A stretch of 64,000 bases of DNA, from positions 39,503 to 103,502 of the forward strand of contig JAAEYW010000012.1 of NCBI GenBank assembly GCA_018223185.1. The letters are read 5' to 3'. The position numbers were made by a program, and so were the translations under genes. The notes below the pieces were generated by a model. The model was not told where the DNA came from, did no database searches, and saw nothing but the letters and a program-made list of their open reading frames with translations. Source of the stretch: Oceanospirillales bacterium (GTDB taxonomy: Bacteria > Pseudomonadota > Gammaproteobacteria > Pseudomonadales > Balneatricaceae). The first letter of the stretch is position 1, and each line of letters opens with the position of its first letter. This document shows, piece after piece, positions 9,261 through 17,409 of this stretch.

Positions 9261-10010
9261 TTACTGTTCTGTCGAGGGGGCAATACGGATGCGTCCGCTC
9301 ATTCCCGGAAGTAGCTCCGGATATTCACCATCAATAATCGCTACGGCTTTTACCGACTGACTCATGGCATCAACCTTGGCTGCAATTCTTTCCAGCCGGA
9401 CGGGATACTGCTGATCGGTATCTTCTATAAATACTTCGAATGAAAATCCCGGAGTCAGCCATTTAAGCCACCGTGAAGGTGCGATAAATTCCAGCTGTAG
9501 CGAGCTGTCATCGATTATTTCTATGAGTGGCTGACCTGCCTGAACAAACTCCTGCGCGCGTGCCGAGATATCGCCGATAGAACCCGAGTAAGGTGCTTTT
9601 ATTTCACAGCGATCAAGAGTTGCCCGCAAGTAAGTAATGTCGTCTCTGGCCTTACGCTCCTCCAGCTGAGCGTTGACCAGTTCAACCGAACCGATAGCGT
9701 TCAGTTCTGCCATACGTTCACTGCCTTTGCGATTATTGCGGGCAACGGCAAGCTGGGTTTGTGCTTTCTCAAGCTGGGCTTTCTGAATTGAGCAATCGAA
9801 GGAAAGTAAAAGAGTACCAACGGCTACAGTCTGACCTTCTAAGACGGACAGACGGTTGATTTTTCCCGCCATCTCGGCGCTTAGCAGGGCGTATCGAACC
9901 GGGCTTAACTGGGCGCGCAGTTCACTCTCCCCGAAGGACCGTTCGTCAGCCTGAACAACCGGAGCTGTTATAAAAAACAGCCCCAGCATACCCACCATTA
10001 ACCATCGCAT
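9261..10010 (-). CDS. Secreted HlyD/RND-type periplasmic adaptor (small)
   Basis: 249 residues from the ATG at 10010. This start gives a clean signal peptide (MRWLMVGMLGLFFITAPVVQA) and begins 4 bp after the tolC-like stop; an earlier in-frame start at 10067 would overlap that gene. The mature part has lipoyl-like halves (LSAEMAGKINRLSVLEGQTV and CEIKAPYSGSIGDISARAQE) flanking a ~60-residue coiled-coil hairpin, then a beta-barrel domain (PGFSFEVFIEDT). It lacks an N-terminal membrane helix and is short for the family, so it is probably periplasmic and bridges the inner-membrane part to TolC. Membrane-fusion proteins of this type normally dock a TolC-like channel, and one is encoded directly upstream. 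Its inner-membrane partner is unclear because no RND or ABC pump gene is present. The GAF-HlyD/M50 pair is the candidate. Confidence 0.85.
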   Translation of the reverse strand: MRWLMVGMLGLFFITAPVVQADERSFGESELRAQLSPVRYALLSAEMAGKINRLSVLEGQTVAVGTLLLSFDCSIQKAQLEKAQTQLAVARNNRKGSERMAELNAIGSVELVNAQLEERKARDDITYLRATLDRCEIKAPYSGSIGDISARAQEFVQAGQPLIEIIDDSSLQLEFIAPSRWLKWLTPGFSFEVFIEDTDQQYPVRLERIAAKVDAMSQSVKAVAIIDGEYPELLPGMSGRIRIAPSTEQ

Positions 10011-10014
10011 ACGG

Positions 10015-11529
10015 TTACTCTGCCAGCTTAACGGTTTCGGCGCGAATGCCGGATTTGATCCAGTCATTCACCTGCCCGGTCAGATCGGCCAGTGCTATAT
10101 CGTCTACGCTGCCGATCACAGGTTCCATGCCCATGCTTGCCTGCAGTTTACCCGAAGCTTCCTGGAATTTAGCCATCGCCTGATAACGGCGCAGTTCGCT
10201 CAGAATAGTGGTGACATTCGTGGCGATACGTACCTGATTACTGGCCATATTACTTTTGAATTTACCACGGACAATCTCTTCCAGCTGGCGGTCGACTTTG
10301 AAGATCTGATCAGCCCGGTTGAACTGGCGAAGCGCGTCTGTGTAGTTGTGTGCTGAAAGGTGAACCTGAGTGACCACCGCCATTTGCAGAGCCATACGAC
10401 GCGCTGCGGCAAGGGCTTCATTTTTCTCTGCAGCATTCATACGACTCGATGCCGACAGAAGGTTGAACAGATTATAGCTGACTGATACCCCTGCAGCGCT
10501 CCACTCATTATTGACCAGAAAACGGTCATCATCATGGTAGTAGCCATAATCGAATGAAATACCCGGCAGAAGTTTCAGGAGCGCTTTACGGGTATCCTGT
10601 GCGGCAATACGGGTATTGAAAAATTGCTCCCGCAGGTCCGCATTGGAGAGTAACGCCCGTTCTTCCATCTGCTCCAGCGACACACTGAGAGGTGTCAGGT
10701 CTGTTTTGGGTTCAACCAGCGTATAACGGGTTACCGGCAGCGCACCGATCAGGCTACTCAGCTGGATACGCGCACTTGCCAGATCCCGCTCAACACTTTC
10801 GAGGAGCCGGAGGTTTTCCAACAAGTTACGCTGGTAACGAAGCGCCTGATCCGGTGAGGACACACGTTCATCAGCCAGTTCTTGTGATTCCTGCAGTGCT
10901 TTCTCTGCCTCCTGAATAGTGGTGCGCACCCGCTCGGCCAGAGTTTCAGCAGAGAGCGCCTTCCAATAGGCAGCACGTACGTTCTGGATCAGGGTATGCA
11001 TCGCTCGACGGCGTTTTTCGTTAGCGATCAGCAGCTTGTCGGCATTCTGTTTTGCGCTGTAATAGCTTGCGCCAAAATCCAGCAGGTTCCATGAAAGGGC
11101 AAGGCTGGTTGTGCCATGTCGCGGGTCCACGGAGATCGCCGGGTAATCACCACTTTTATCGGCCGCAGGGGTAGTGGAACCATCAATATAGTCACCTTCC
11201 CAGCGATGGCTGAAATTGTCCCGCCAGTTATAGCCAGCCTTCGCCATCAGCTTCGGCAGCATGTCGTATTTACCCGCTTCCAGTTCGCCTGCTTTGAGGG
11301 ACTCTTCGAGGTTTTTAACCCGCTGATCGAGGTTATACTTTAACGCCCGGGCAATCGCTTCATTTAACGTCAGCGTTCCACTGACCGGCGTCATCTGCTT
11401 TAACAGTTGTTCACGATCCATCTGGTTGGTGCTCTGGAGTTCACTGATAGTGAGCTCCTGAGGGGTAATCGCACACCCCGACAGGGCAACCGTTCCAAGC
11501 AATATTGTTGTGAGCGCAGGCTTCCACAT
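10015..11529 (-). CDS. TolC-family outer-membrane efflux/secretion lipoprotein
   Basis: 504 residues from the ATG at 11529 (preceded by GGAA); a start at 11592 is also open but would put 21 non-signal residues in front. The N-terminus MWKPALTTILLGTVALSGC has a lipobox LSGC with Cys19, so it should be a lipid-anchored outer-membrane protein like OprM/NodT. The rest shows the long alpha-helical outer-membrane efflux protein pattern: LTLNEAIARALKYN near residue 60, repeated heptads, and beta-strand stretches such as GISFDYGYYHDDD. It is the first gene of the unit ending at the M50 protease, and probably forms the outer-membrane exit duct for the giant surface protein. Confidence 0.9.
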   Translation of the reverse strand: MWKPALTTILLGTVALSGCAITPQELTISELQSTNQMDREQLLKQMTPVSGTLTLNEAIARALKYNLDQRVKNLEESLKAGELEAGKYDMLPKLMAKAGYNWRDNFSHRWEGDYIDGSTTPAADKSGDYPAISVDPRHGTTSLALSWNLLDFGASYYSAKQNADKLLIANEKRRRAMHTLIQNVRAAYWKALSAETLAERVRTTIQEAEKALQESQELADERVSSPDQALRYQRNLLENLRLLESVERDLASARIQLSSLIGALPVTRYTLVEPKTDLTPLSVSLEQMEERALLSNADLREQFFNTRIAAQDTRKALLKLLPGISFDYGYYHDDDRFLVNNEWSAAGVSVSYNLFNLLSASSRMNAAEKNEALAAARRMALQMAVVTQVHLSAHNYTDALRQFNRADQIFKVDRQLEEIVRGKFKSNMASNQVRIATNVTTILSELRRYQAMAKFQEASGKLQASMGMEPVIGSVDDIALADLTGQVNDWIKSGIRAETVKLAE

Positions 11530-11872
11530 TATCGTAATTCCATAACTATTGTTGTTTGAGATCGGGCCGAAGCTGCCGAGAATTAAATACAAAAAAAAAA
11601 AGTTATCGTGCGTATCGCAAATGTCACAAAAAACATTAATACACAGTCACACACAAGACTTTTTAAATCAACATTTGCGTCACCAAAATGAGACACTACT
11701 ACAGCATGACTGTATCAAAAAAGAGACACATGCATTATATCTATGACTAAATAAAAGGGTCGCCAGACAGTTGCTCCCTGCCTGTTGTGAACTGACCCAT
11801 CCACAGACTGCATCAGTGCAGATATCTTTATTCTCCTCAGAAAATGCACTGAACAATTAAAGCTATACGCCT
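11530..11872 (-). promoter_or_regulatory. AT-rich upstream region of the adhesin operon with an inverted repeat
   Basis: 343 bp without a gene between the chemoreceptor end and the tolC-like start, so the promoter of the five-gene adhesin unit must lie here. Visible structure: CGCAAATGT at 11616-11624 and its exact inverse ACATTTGCG at 11671-11679, plus GTCAC at 11623, 11646 and 11679. These could be binding sites for a dimeric regulator. No convincing -35/-10 pair can be chosen by eye, and no strong terminator for the chemoreceptor is seen. Confidence 0.4.
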
Positions 11873-13480
11873 CTATATTTTGAAGCCGGCAATGAGCTTG
11901 CTGAGTTTATTAACGTTGACAAGCAACTGATCACTGGTCTGATATACCTCATGAGCACTCTGCGTATTATGGTCTGACGCTATTGAGATATTGTTAATAT
12001 TGTGACTGATGGTCTGGCTGACCTGACTCTGCTCCTCAGCGGCTGAAGCAATCTGTGTATTCATGAGATTAATCTCTGAAACACTCTCGTTGATAGTCGC
12101 CAGTGCCTGCCTGACTTGATTAATGGACTCTCCGGTACGATGAGCCTGATCATTGCCTCTCTCAATGACAGCCGATGCTTTAGCCATACTTGCCTGGAGA
12201 TTTTCTACGATAACCTGAATCTCCTCGGTGGACTGATGTGAACGTCCCGCAAGGGTTCTTACTTCATCAGCTACAACCGCAAATCCCCGCCCCTGCTCTC
12301 CAGCCCTGGCGGCTTCGATCGCTGCATTAAGGGCCAGCAGATTGGTCTGCCCGGAAATACTCTCAATGACGCCGAGAACAACTCCGATCTTCTCACAATC
12401 CTGCGCCAGCTGTTCCATCACCAGACGCGCATCGTTCATCTCACTTTCCATCTCTGCAATCTGCAGCACGGTCGCCTCTGTGATCTTATTTCCCTCTCGC
12501 GACTGCGCATTCACATATTCTGTACGGTGCGCAGTTTCACTGGCATGCTGGGATATTTCATGGGCACTGGCCTCCATCTGAGTCATTGCCGTTGCCGCTT
12601 GCAAGGTTTCCTTTTGTTGTACCCCCATGCCTTCATTGGTTCTTTCAGAGGTAACGGACAAGTCTTTAACCGCCTGCTGAAGCTCCATATTTACATGGTT
12701 GATCGTTGCTATTGTATTCTGGGTGCGCTCTACAAAACGGTTAATCCACCCGGCGGTAATCCCGATCTCATCCGCACGTGATTCATCCAGCCGCTTGGTC
12801 AGATCACCATCACCTTCAGCAAGATCCCGGGCCATTTCTGACATAGCATAAATGGGATGCACAACGGTTCTGTATATCGAAACAAAAACCACCACAACAA
12901 TAACCAGTAGCAAAGCAGTAACAATAAAAACAAACATCTCCAATGCAAAAACCGCCTCAGCCTGTTCTTTACTAATGCCAGCGGCCCGTGACTCTATATT
13001 ATTCAATACAGTGTCAAGCTTATCGTTTAACTTCTCGGCAACCGCATCAAACTCAGACATCATCTTATTGCCACCCGCAGGCCCCTGGTCGATATAGGCC
13101 TGAGCCATGATATTTCCAACCCGAAAGTAATTATCCAGAACCGGTTTCATACCCTGATAAGCCTTCTGATTCAGCTCATCCAGTAATGCCAGCTCATCAA
13201 CCAGCCTGCTGGCAATTTCATATTGCTCCCGGGCGACAGCCAGCCCGTCATTAAGACCATCCAACCCCCGGGTAGCACTGATATCACTAAACCATTGCTG
13301 AATCTGGATAACGGCAATCTTAAAGTTGTTGATTTTGATAACCGCAGGATCGTACAACGTCGTTATCTCTTGCGCAGAGGAGCGAATATGATCAGTTTTA
13401 TAGATAGTGAAGCCTGCCTGAAGCAAGATTGCCATCGAAAACACGGCCAATGCTGCTATCAGTTTCTGTTTAATAGTCAT
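11873..13480 (-). CDS. Methyl-accepting chemotaxis protein
   Basis: 535 residues. A transmembrane helix at residues ~7-28 is followed by a helical periplasmic sensor domain of four-helix-bundle type (~30-185), a second membrane helix (~186-208), a HAMP domain (~210-262) and the cytoplasmic signalling domain. The hairpin tip is clearly present ([20 protein letters not shown], then [12 protein letters not shown]). It would relay ligand binding to CheA/CheW, which are not encoded in this window. The ligand is unknown. A bacteriohemerythrin gene lies divergently 296 bp away, which may point to oxygen- or redox-related behaviour, but that is inference from position only. Confidence 0.95.
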   Translation of the reverse strand: MTIKQKLIAALAVFSMAILLQAGFTIYKTDHIRSSAQEITTLYDPAVIKINNFKIAVIQIQQWFSDISATRGLDGLNDGLAVAREQYEIASRLVDELALLDELNQKAYQGMKPVLDNYFRVGNIMAQAYIDQGPAGGNKMMSEFDAVAEKLNDKLDTVLNNIESRAAGISKEQAEAVFALEMFVFIVTALLLVIVVVVFVSIYRTVVHPIYAMSEMARDLAEGDGDLTKRLDESRADEIGITAGWINRFVERTQNTIATINHVNMELQQAVKDLSVTSERTNEGMGVQQKETLQAATAMTQMEASAHEISQHASETAHRTEYVNAQSREGNKITEATVLQIAEMESEMNDARLVMEQLAQDCEKIGVVLGVIESISGQTNLLALNAAIEAARAGEQGRGFAVVADEVRTLAGRSHQSTEEIQVIVENLQASMAKASAVIERGNDQAHRTGESINQVRQALATINESVSEINLMNTQIASAAEEQSQVSQTISHNINNISIASDHNTQSAHEVYQTSDQLLVNVNKLSKLIAGFKI

Positions 13481-13776
13481 TAAACTATTACCTTTCGCCC
13501 AAGAGTTATCAAAATATCCATATTAGCGCTAATGCAACCAATGTCACTAATGTCATATAAATATAGACCGTAAAGTCATCCCTTGAAAGTCTTTTTTAGA
13601 GACACACTACCCAAAATGACCAACCTGGCTGTTTATAAACAAGGGTTCCACCTGAAACTGCCCCCTGCACAGCCAACCCTGCTCAAGAATAAAAGCACTG
13701 TCGCGACATTAAGGTTTTATAATGACGCTATCAAAGCTAATATATTTCAACGAGATATGTCTTTAAGAGGTAAACA

Positions 13777-14178
13777 ATGACATCTATCATATGGAAGAAA
13801 GAGTACGATGTAGGTGTCCGGGAAATAGACCTTCAGCACCGTTACTTTGCTAACCTGATCAACAGGCTTGAGGAAGAGCTGACCGAAAATATTGATACTG
13901 AATACCAAAATTCTCTTATTGATGAATTAAATGCCTATGCTCGCTTCCACTTTATCAGCGAAGAAAACCTGATGAGGAAAGCAAATTATCCCGACCTGGA
14001 GTTACACCGAAAGCACCATCAACAACTCATATCCAATCTGGCCAATATGGAACTAGAACTGGATATGAATGCTTCATCGGATAATATCCTCGGCATTATT
14101 GATTTCCTGGTGAAATGGTTCCTCAATCACACCACCATCGAAGACCAGCATTTTGCAGATTACCTGGATAATAATTAA
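13777..14178 (+). CDS. Bacteriohemerythrin (oxygen-binding di-iron protein)
   Basis: 133 residues, the usual single-domain length. All seven di-iron ligands are in place: H21 (DLQH), H58 and E62 (FHFISEE), H77 and H81 (HRKHH), H117 (FLNH) and D122 (IEDQH). The protein should therefore reversibly bind O2 in the cytoplasm, for storage, delivery or sensing. An AAGAGG ribosome-binding site lies 6 nt before the ATG. It stands alone on the plus strand, divergent from the chemoreceptor gene. Such proteins are common in motile, microaerobic or facultative bacteria. Confidence 0.95.
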   Translation: MTSIIWKKEYDVGVREIDLQHRYFANLINRLEEELTENIDTEYQNSLIDELNAYARFHFISEENLMRKANYPDLELHRKHHQQLISNLANMELELDMNASSDNILGIIDFLVKWFLNHTTIEDQHFADYLDNN

Positions 14179-14572
14179 AGGGGATGGAAGCAGGACTGGA
14201 CCTTTGCATGACAGGGTGAGCTTTAATAATCCAAATCAGAATTTAGTATGTTCCCCTCGGTTGAACCAGCCATGATAATTTCATAAGGATTGGAAGCAGG
14301 CAGCTTTCAAAAGGCGAAACCAGACCGCCCGCCTTTAAGCACTCAGTAACTACTCATTGATCAGATAATGACGCTGGACACTCGGGAAGTAGCCCCGTAA
14401 CCGGGGCTGCTTCAGAAGATTAAAGCCTTGAACCGTTTGACGGCCTCTTTTTATACAAGAAACGCAGGAGAGGCAGAATCATATTCAGGAACAGTGTAAA
14501 AAGTTAACAACGGCTGACTAAAGGGCGAAGGAGTCAAAGGGCTTTGACCCCTTTATTCCTAAATCATCTGAC
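14179..14572. other. Intergenic region with a hairpin and a repeat remnant
   Basis: No gene seen. Bases 14386-14413 form a 12-bp stem (GAAGTAGCCCCG/CGGGGCTGCTTC, one G-T wobble) with a 4-nt loop. It lacks a T run, so it is either a weak terminator for the convergent genes or a dispersed palindrome. Bases about 14482-14518 (TTCAGGAACAGTGTAAAAA...) resemble the left part of the palindromic element found at 16455 and 17071. Confidence 0.45.
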
Positions 14573-15910
14573 TTATTGCATCAGGGTTTCAATGGATGAG
14601 GGTTCGCCGTTGAGGGTGATAGCACCATCCTTGAGAATCAGCGTTGAAGTTAATCCTGAGTCATCGGCAACAAACTTATTGCTCATCGCAACCATCATGG
14701 CGACTTCCGGAGAGAGCTCAGTCACGCTATTAGGGATGGCGACTAAGATATCCAGATCAACCTGCTGCAATAGTTTTAATGCAGCAAACGCGCCACCGGT
14801 CTCCAGTTCAAAGATAAACTCTTCCGTAATATCTTTGGTTAACAGTGTGTTCACGTGAGATTTTAGTGCGCCATCATTCACTTCTGAACTCACCCAGAGA
14901 TTTATCGCCAGGTCTTTTTTCAAGAGTGCTAACACCTGCTCTTTAAGGAACTGTTCATCCATCCCAACCATACCCGGATCAACTGAGCCTGATTCTGACA
15001 TTTGTTCTGCCAGCCTCTGAGAGTAATCGGTCAGATTCGCTATCGGTGCAAATGGAGTGTCAGTAAAGCTTGTGCCTATGCTCACATTTTTTACCGAAAC
15101 ATCCTTGTTTGTTCTGTTATTCAGTGAAGCAGGCAGCGTAAATTCAGCGACATTAAGGCTTCCTTTACCGCTGTACAGGCCATTATTAACACCGCTATTA
15201 GAAACGATAGAGATACCTTTAACAGGAAGAGGAGCTCCCAGCATTGGGGCTACAACCGTTATATCGTCAAAATTAACCGCACTATCACCCAGAAAATATT
15301 TCTTTTCATACATAGAGCCATCAAACGTAAACGTTGACTCGCTGATATGTACCTCCACCCCGGTAGCATCCAGTACTGTAATAGGTGAGAACCTTCCAAC
15401 ACCGATGATTTCTGACATTGAAGCATTGGCCGTTGAATTCATGCTGCCACCGTCAGATGCTATTCGGGCCCCTTTCTCAGTGATAATTTCGAACGGATTA
15501 ATGGTCACCTGAGAGGTTTCGTCACCTGTCAGATCAATATTACCTTCAATGGTGACGGGGGCTTTACCTTTAAAGACTGCCCGGATCTGCTCATCCTGAA
15601 GCCCCATACTTTTCAGATTGCATGAATAGTCGAAACTTAGCAGGTTATGTACACCGCCACAGCTAATCACTATTTCCCCAATCTGGAGGTCTTTTTCAAG
15701 CTCGGGATTGGTTACCCATTTATATTCAGCAGATGTTGCATTATAGCCACGCTCATATTTCACAATCTCCATCTTCCCGTAGGGGGATTGTGAGTTCAGC
15801 CTATCAAGAGATTGCCTTGTTTGTGACTCTGCCAGATAGCCTGATACATAAGGCAACCCACCGGCTACCGCAGCAACGGCAGCCATACCAACAATAATAC
15901 GTTTCTTCAT
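14573..15910 (-). CDS. YdgA-family (DUF945) protein
   Basis: 445 residues, typical length for DUF945/YdgA. An N-terminal signal or anchor segment (KKRIIVGMAAVAAVAGGLP) is followed by the characteristic ...QTRQSLDRLN...YERGYNATSAEYKW pattern and then a long beta-rich periplasmic region. A GGATGAAAA ribosome-binding site precedes the ATG. The family is conserved in gammaproteobacteria but its molecular function is not established; E. coli YdgA has been linked to the inner membrane. The gene stands alone, so context adds nothing. Confidence 0.88.
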   Translation of the reverse strand: MKKRIIVGMAAVAAVAGGLPYVSGYLAESQTRQSLDRLNSQSPYGKMEIVKYERGYNATSAEYKWVTNPELEKDLQIGEIVISCGGVHNLLSFDYSCNLKSMGLQDEQIRAVFKGKAPVTIEGNIDLTGDETSQVTINPFEIITEKGARIASDGGSMNSTANASMSEIIGVGRFSPITVLDATGVEVHISESTFTFDGSMYEKKYFLGDSAVNFDDITVVAPMLGAPLPVKGISIVSNSGVNNGLYSGKGSLNVAEFTLPASLNNRTNKDVSVKNVSIGTSFTDTPFAPIANLTDYSQRLAEQMSESGSVDPGMVGMDEQFLKEQVLALLKKDLAINLWVSSEVNDGALKSHVNTLLTKDITEEFIFELETGGAFAALKLLQQVDLDILVAIPNSVTELSPEVAMMVAMSNKFVADDSGLTSTLILKDGAITLNGEPSSIETLMQ

Positions 15911-15992
15911 TTTTCATCCAGATTACAATTTTAAGGAATAAGCTTTCGTAAATATCCATATAAACAAGCAGCATGGAGACAGGCATTGTTGT

Positions 15993-16103
15993 ATGAAATC
16001 AGTAAAAAACATCTTGTTTGGAGCAACATCATTGTTATCCATCGTTTACTCCGAAGCAGGCCTTACGTGCGTACGGATATGCACAGAAAACAGATCTGAG
16101 TAA
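15993..16103 (+). CDS. Possible 36-residue secreted peptide
   Basis: A short open frame starting MKSVKNILFGATSLLSIVYS looks like a complete signal peptide (Lys, Lys, hydrophobic core, small residues), followed by a ~16-residue tail with two cysteines (LTCVRIC). GGAG lies 14 nt before the ATG, which is far. It could be a genuine micropeptide, the start of a decayed secreted-protein gene, or chance. Nothing similar is recognised. Confidence 0.25.
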   Translation: MKSVKNILFGATSLLSIVYSEAGLTCVRICTENRSE

Positions 16104-16454
16104 AAAAATCTAACTATCTGAGTTAAAAGCACTTTTGAAAAAAATCCTTTTCATGAGGCTCCGTGTATAGCGTCTGTGCACACCCTTGCTGAATCACAAT
16201 AGCTATATTTCAATACCAATGCCCTCTGTGAGCGTCACAGGTAAGATATTGATTATCAGATAATAGCGTCAAAACTTTCCAATGATAATGCACCAGCGCA
16301 GAGGTATTTTACGGGGAAAACGTGGCAAATAGAAACCGGACTGACAATAAACTTTGCCGGTATGTAAATGGGGCGATTTCTGGGTGCAGGTAGGCGCTCT
16401 GAGGGAGATATATAGGACCAGAGTCGGGGGGTCAAACAATTCAGGGCCGATTTC
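16104..16454. other. Intergenic, no gene recognised
   Basis: AT-rich to mixed sequence without a coding signal. The stretch around 16410-16450 (GAGTCGGGGGGTCA) may be worn-down dispersed-repeat sequence next to the palindromic element that follows. Confidence 0.4.
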
Positions 16455-16530
16455 AGGGTCAGTGTAAAAATTTACTACGATGTGGTCATATGCCTAAGAA
16501 AGAAACACCTGTTACTTTTAAGCTGACCCA
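16455..16530. repeat. Palindromic MITE-like element, copy 1
   Basis: About 76 bp with imperfect inverted ends: AGGGTCAGTGTAAAA at the left and TTTTAAGCTGACCC at the right. The interior (TTTACTACGATG...GCCTAAGAAAGAAACACCT) is clearly related to the copy at 17071. The GGGTCAGTGTAAAA end is typical of short mobile palindromes associated with REP/RAYT-type transposition. No transposase is present here. Confidence 0.6.
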
Positions 16531-16835
16531 GAATTTACAACACGATCATCAAAAACCGTTAAGTTTCCAGCGCCTTGCCAATATATAACAACCCTTGAGA
16601 CTGTTATTGCCTCAGCCAGGCTGAAATACATCTAGTGGCTCATCGCCGCACTTTCGGACAAAAAAAAACGGAGGTTTTCATTGCAGGGCGCGTAAGCCCA
16701 CGGCCATATGACCCGAACACAACAAACTGACCGGGATCAATAAAGCATCCACAAACTCATACCAAACTGGCAAACCTTGAAATCCGTTCTACACTGGGAA
16801 TTCTGTCGATGTAATTAATAAAGGAGTGATACGCA

Positions 16836-17048
16836 ATGAAGCCTGTCCATCCGCAAGTACTCGTCATAACCAATCTCCAGCAACGGGCGATGCAGCTAAA
16901 ATCATTACGGGCGCTATCCAGACAGCAGTCGCTGAATGTGGCAGCCCATGAGCAGGGCTTCAATGATTATCAGCACTATCTGGACGCTGTACGCAAGCAA
17001 GCCATCCAGAAGATGCTGAGACAAAGCGGTCGGCCACAGATACAGTAA
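16836..17048 (+). CDS. Small conserved-looking protein, unknown function
   Basis: 70 residues with a strong AAGGAG Shine-Dalgarno 9 nt before the ATG, the best evidence that it is real. The sequence is basic and helical (QQRAMQLKSLRALSRQQSLN, then HEQGFNDYQHYLD). The pattern 'leucine-rich helix, LN.AA.E.GF..Y..YLD' recalls small helical proteins in which a short helix pair precedes a GF-x-x-[WY] motif, but no function can be named. It lies between two copies of a palindromic element (16455 and 17071), so it may be carried by a small mobile cassette. No membrane segment or cysteines. Confidence 0.65.
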   Translation: MKPVHPQVLVITNLQQRAMQLKSLRALSRQQSLNVAAHEQGFNDYQHYLDAVRKQAIQKMLRQSGRPQIQ

Positions 17049-17070
17049 CCATTTTTCGGGGTCGCATATT

Positions 17071-17140
17071 CGGGGTCAGTGTAAAAACTCACAACGACAT
17101 TAGCCACTGCCTAAAAAGAAACGCCTATCGTTTTTACACT
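17071..17140. repeat. Palindromic MITE-like element, copy 2
   Basis: Related to the element at 16455 and in the same orientation (GGGGTCAGTGTAAAAACTCAC...GCCTAAAAAGAAACGCCT). It carries a perfect 11-bp inverted repeat, AGTGTAAAAAC at 17079-17089 and GTTTTTACACT at 17130-17140. Confidence 0.6.
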
Positions 17141-17203
17141 ATCTAACTAGTGCCTCCCCTGTCATGGTCAACTCTAACCTGACAAAATATACCATTGCCC
17201 AAA

Positions 17204-17405
17204 ATCGCTGCTGGGAGCAGCCCCTACATGAGCCTCTCTATCCCGATGAGCTCGATTGCATCTCATAGGTCATAGGAGGAGTAGGAGGCGCGCCTCGCGG
17301 CGATTGATTATGCCTTTGCTGATCGTTCTATCGCGATGGGACGTCGCTCCCACAGAGAAATAATGCCGCTCCCCGCAGTGCTCTCTGTGTCCTCTTTGGT
17401 GAATT
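17204..17405. repeat. REP-like palindromes between the small gene and sbcC
   Basis: No gene. Bases 17204-17226 read on the minus strand as GTAGGGGCTGCTCCCAGCAG, a REP-type hairpin. Bases 17281-17354 (GTAGGAGGCGCGCC...ATCGCGATGGGACGTCGCTCCCAC) resemble the palindrome at 47123-47193. Bases 17377-17405 contain, on the minus strand, ACCAAAGAGGACACAGAGAG, which matches a palindrome arm near 35538. These dispersed palindromes lie directly downstream of sbcC and may act as transcript ends. Confidence 0.55.
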
Positions 17406-17409
17406 GCCG

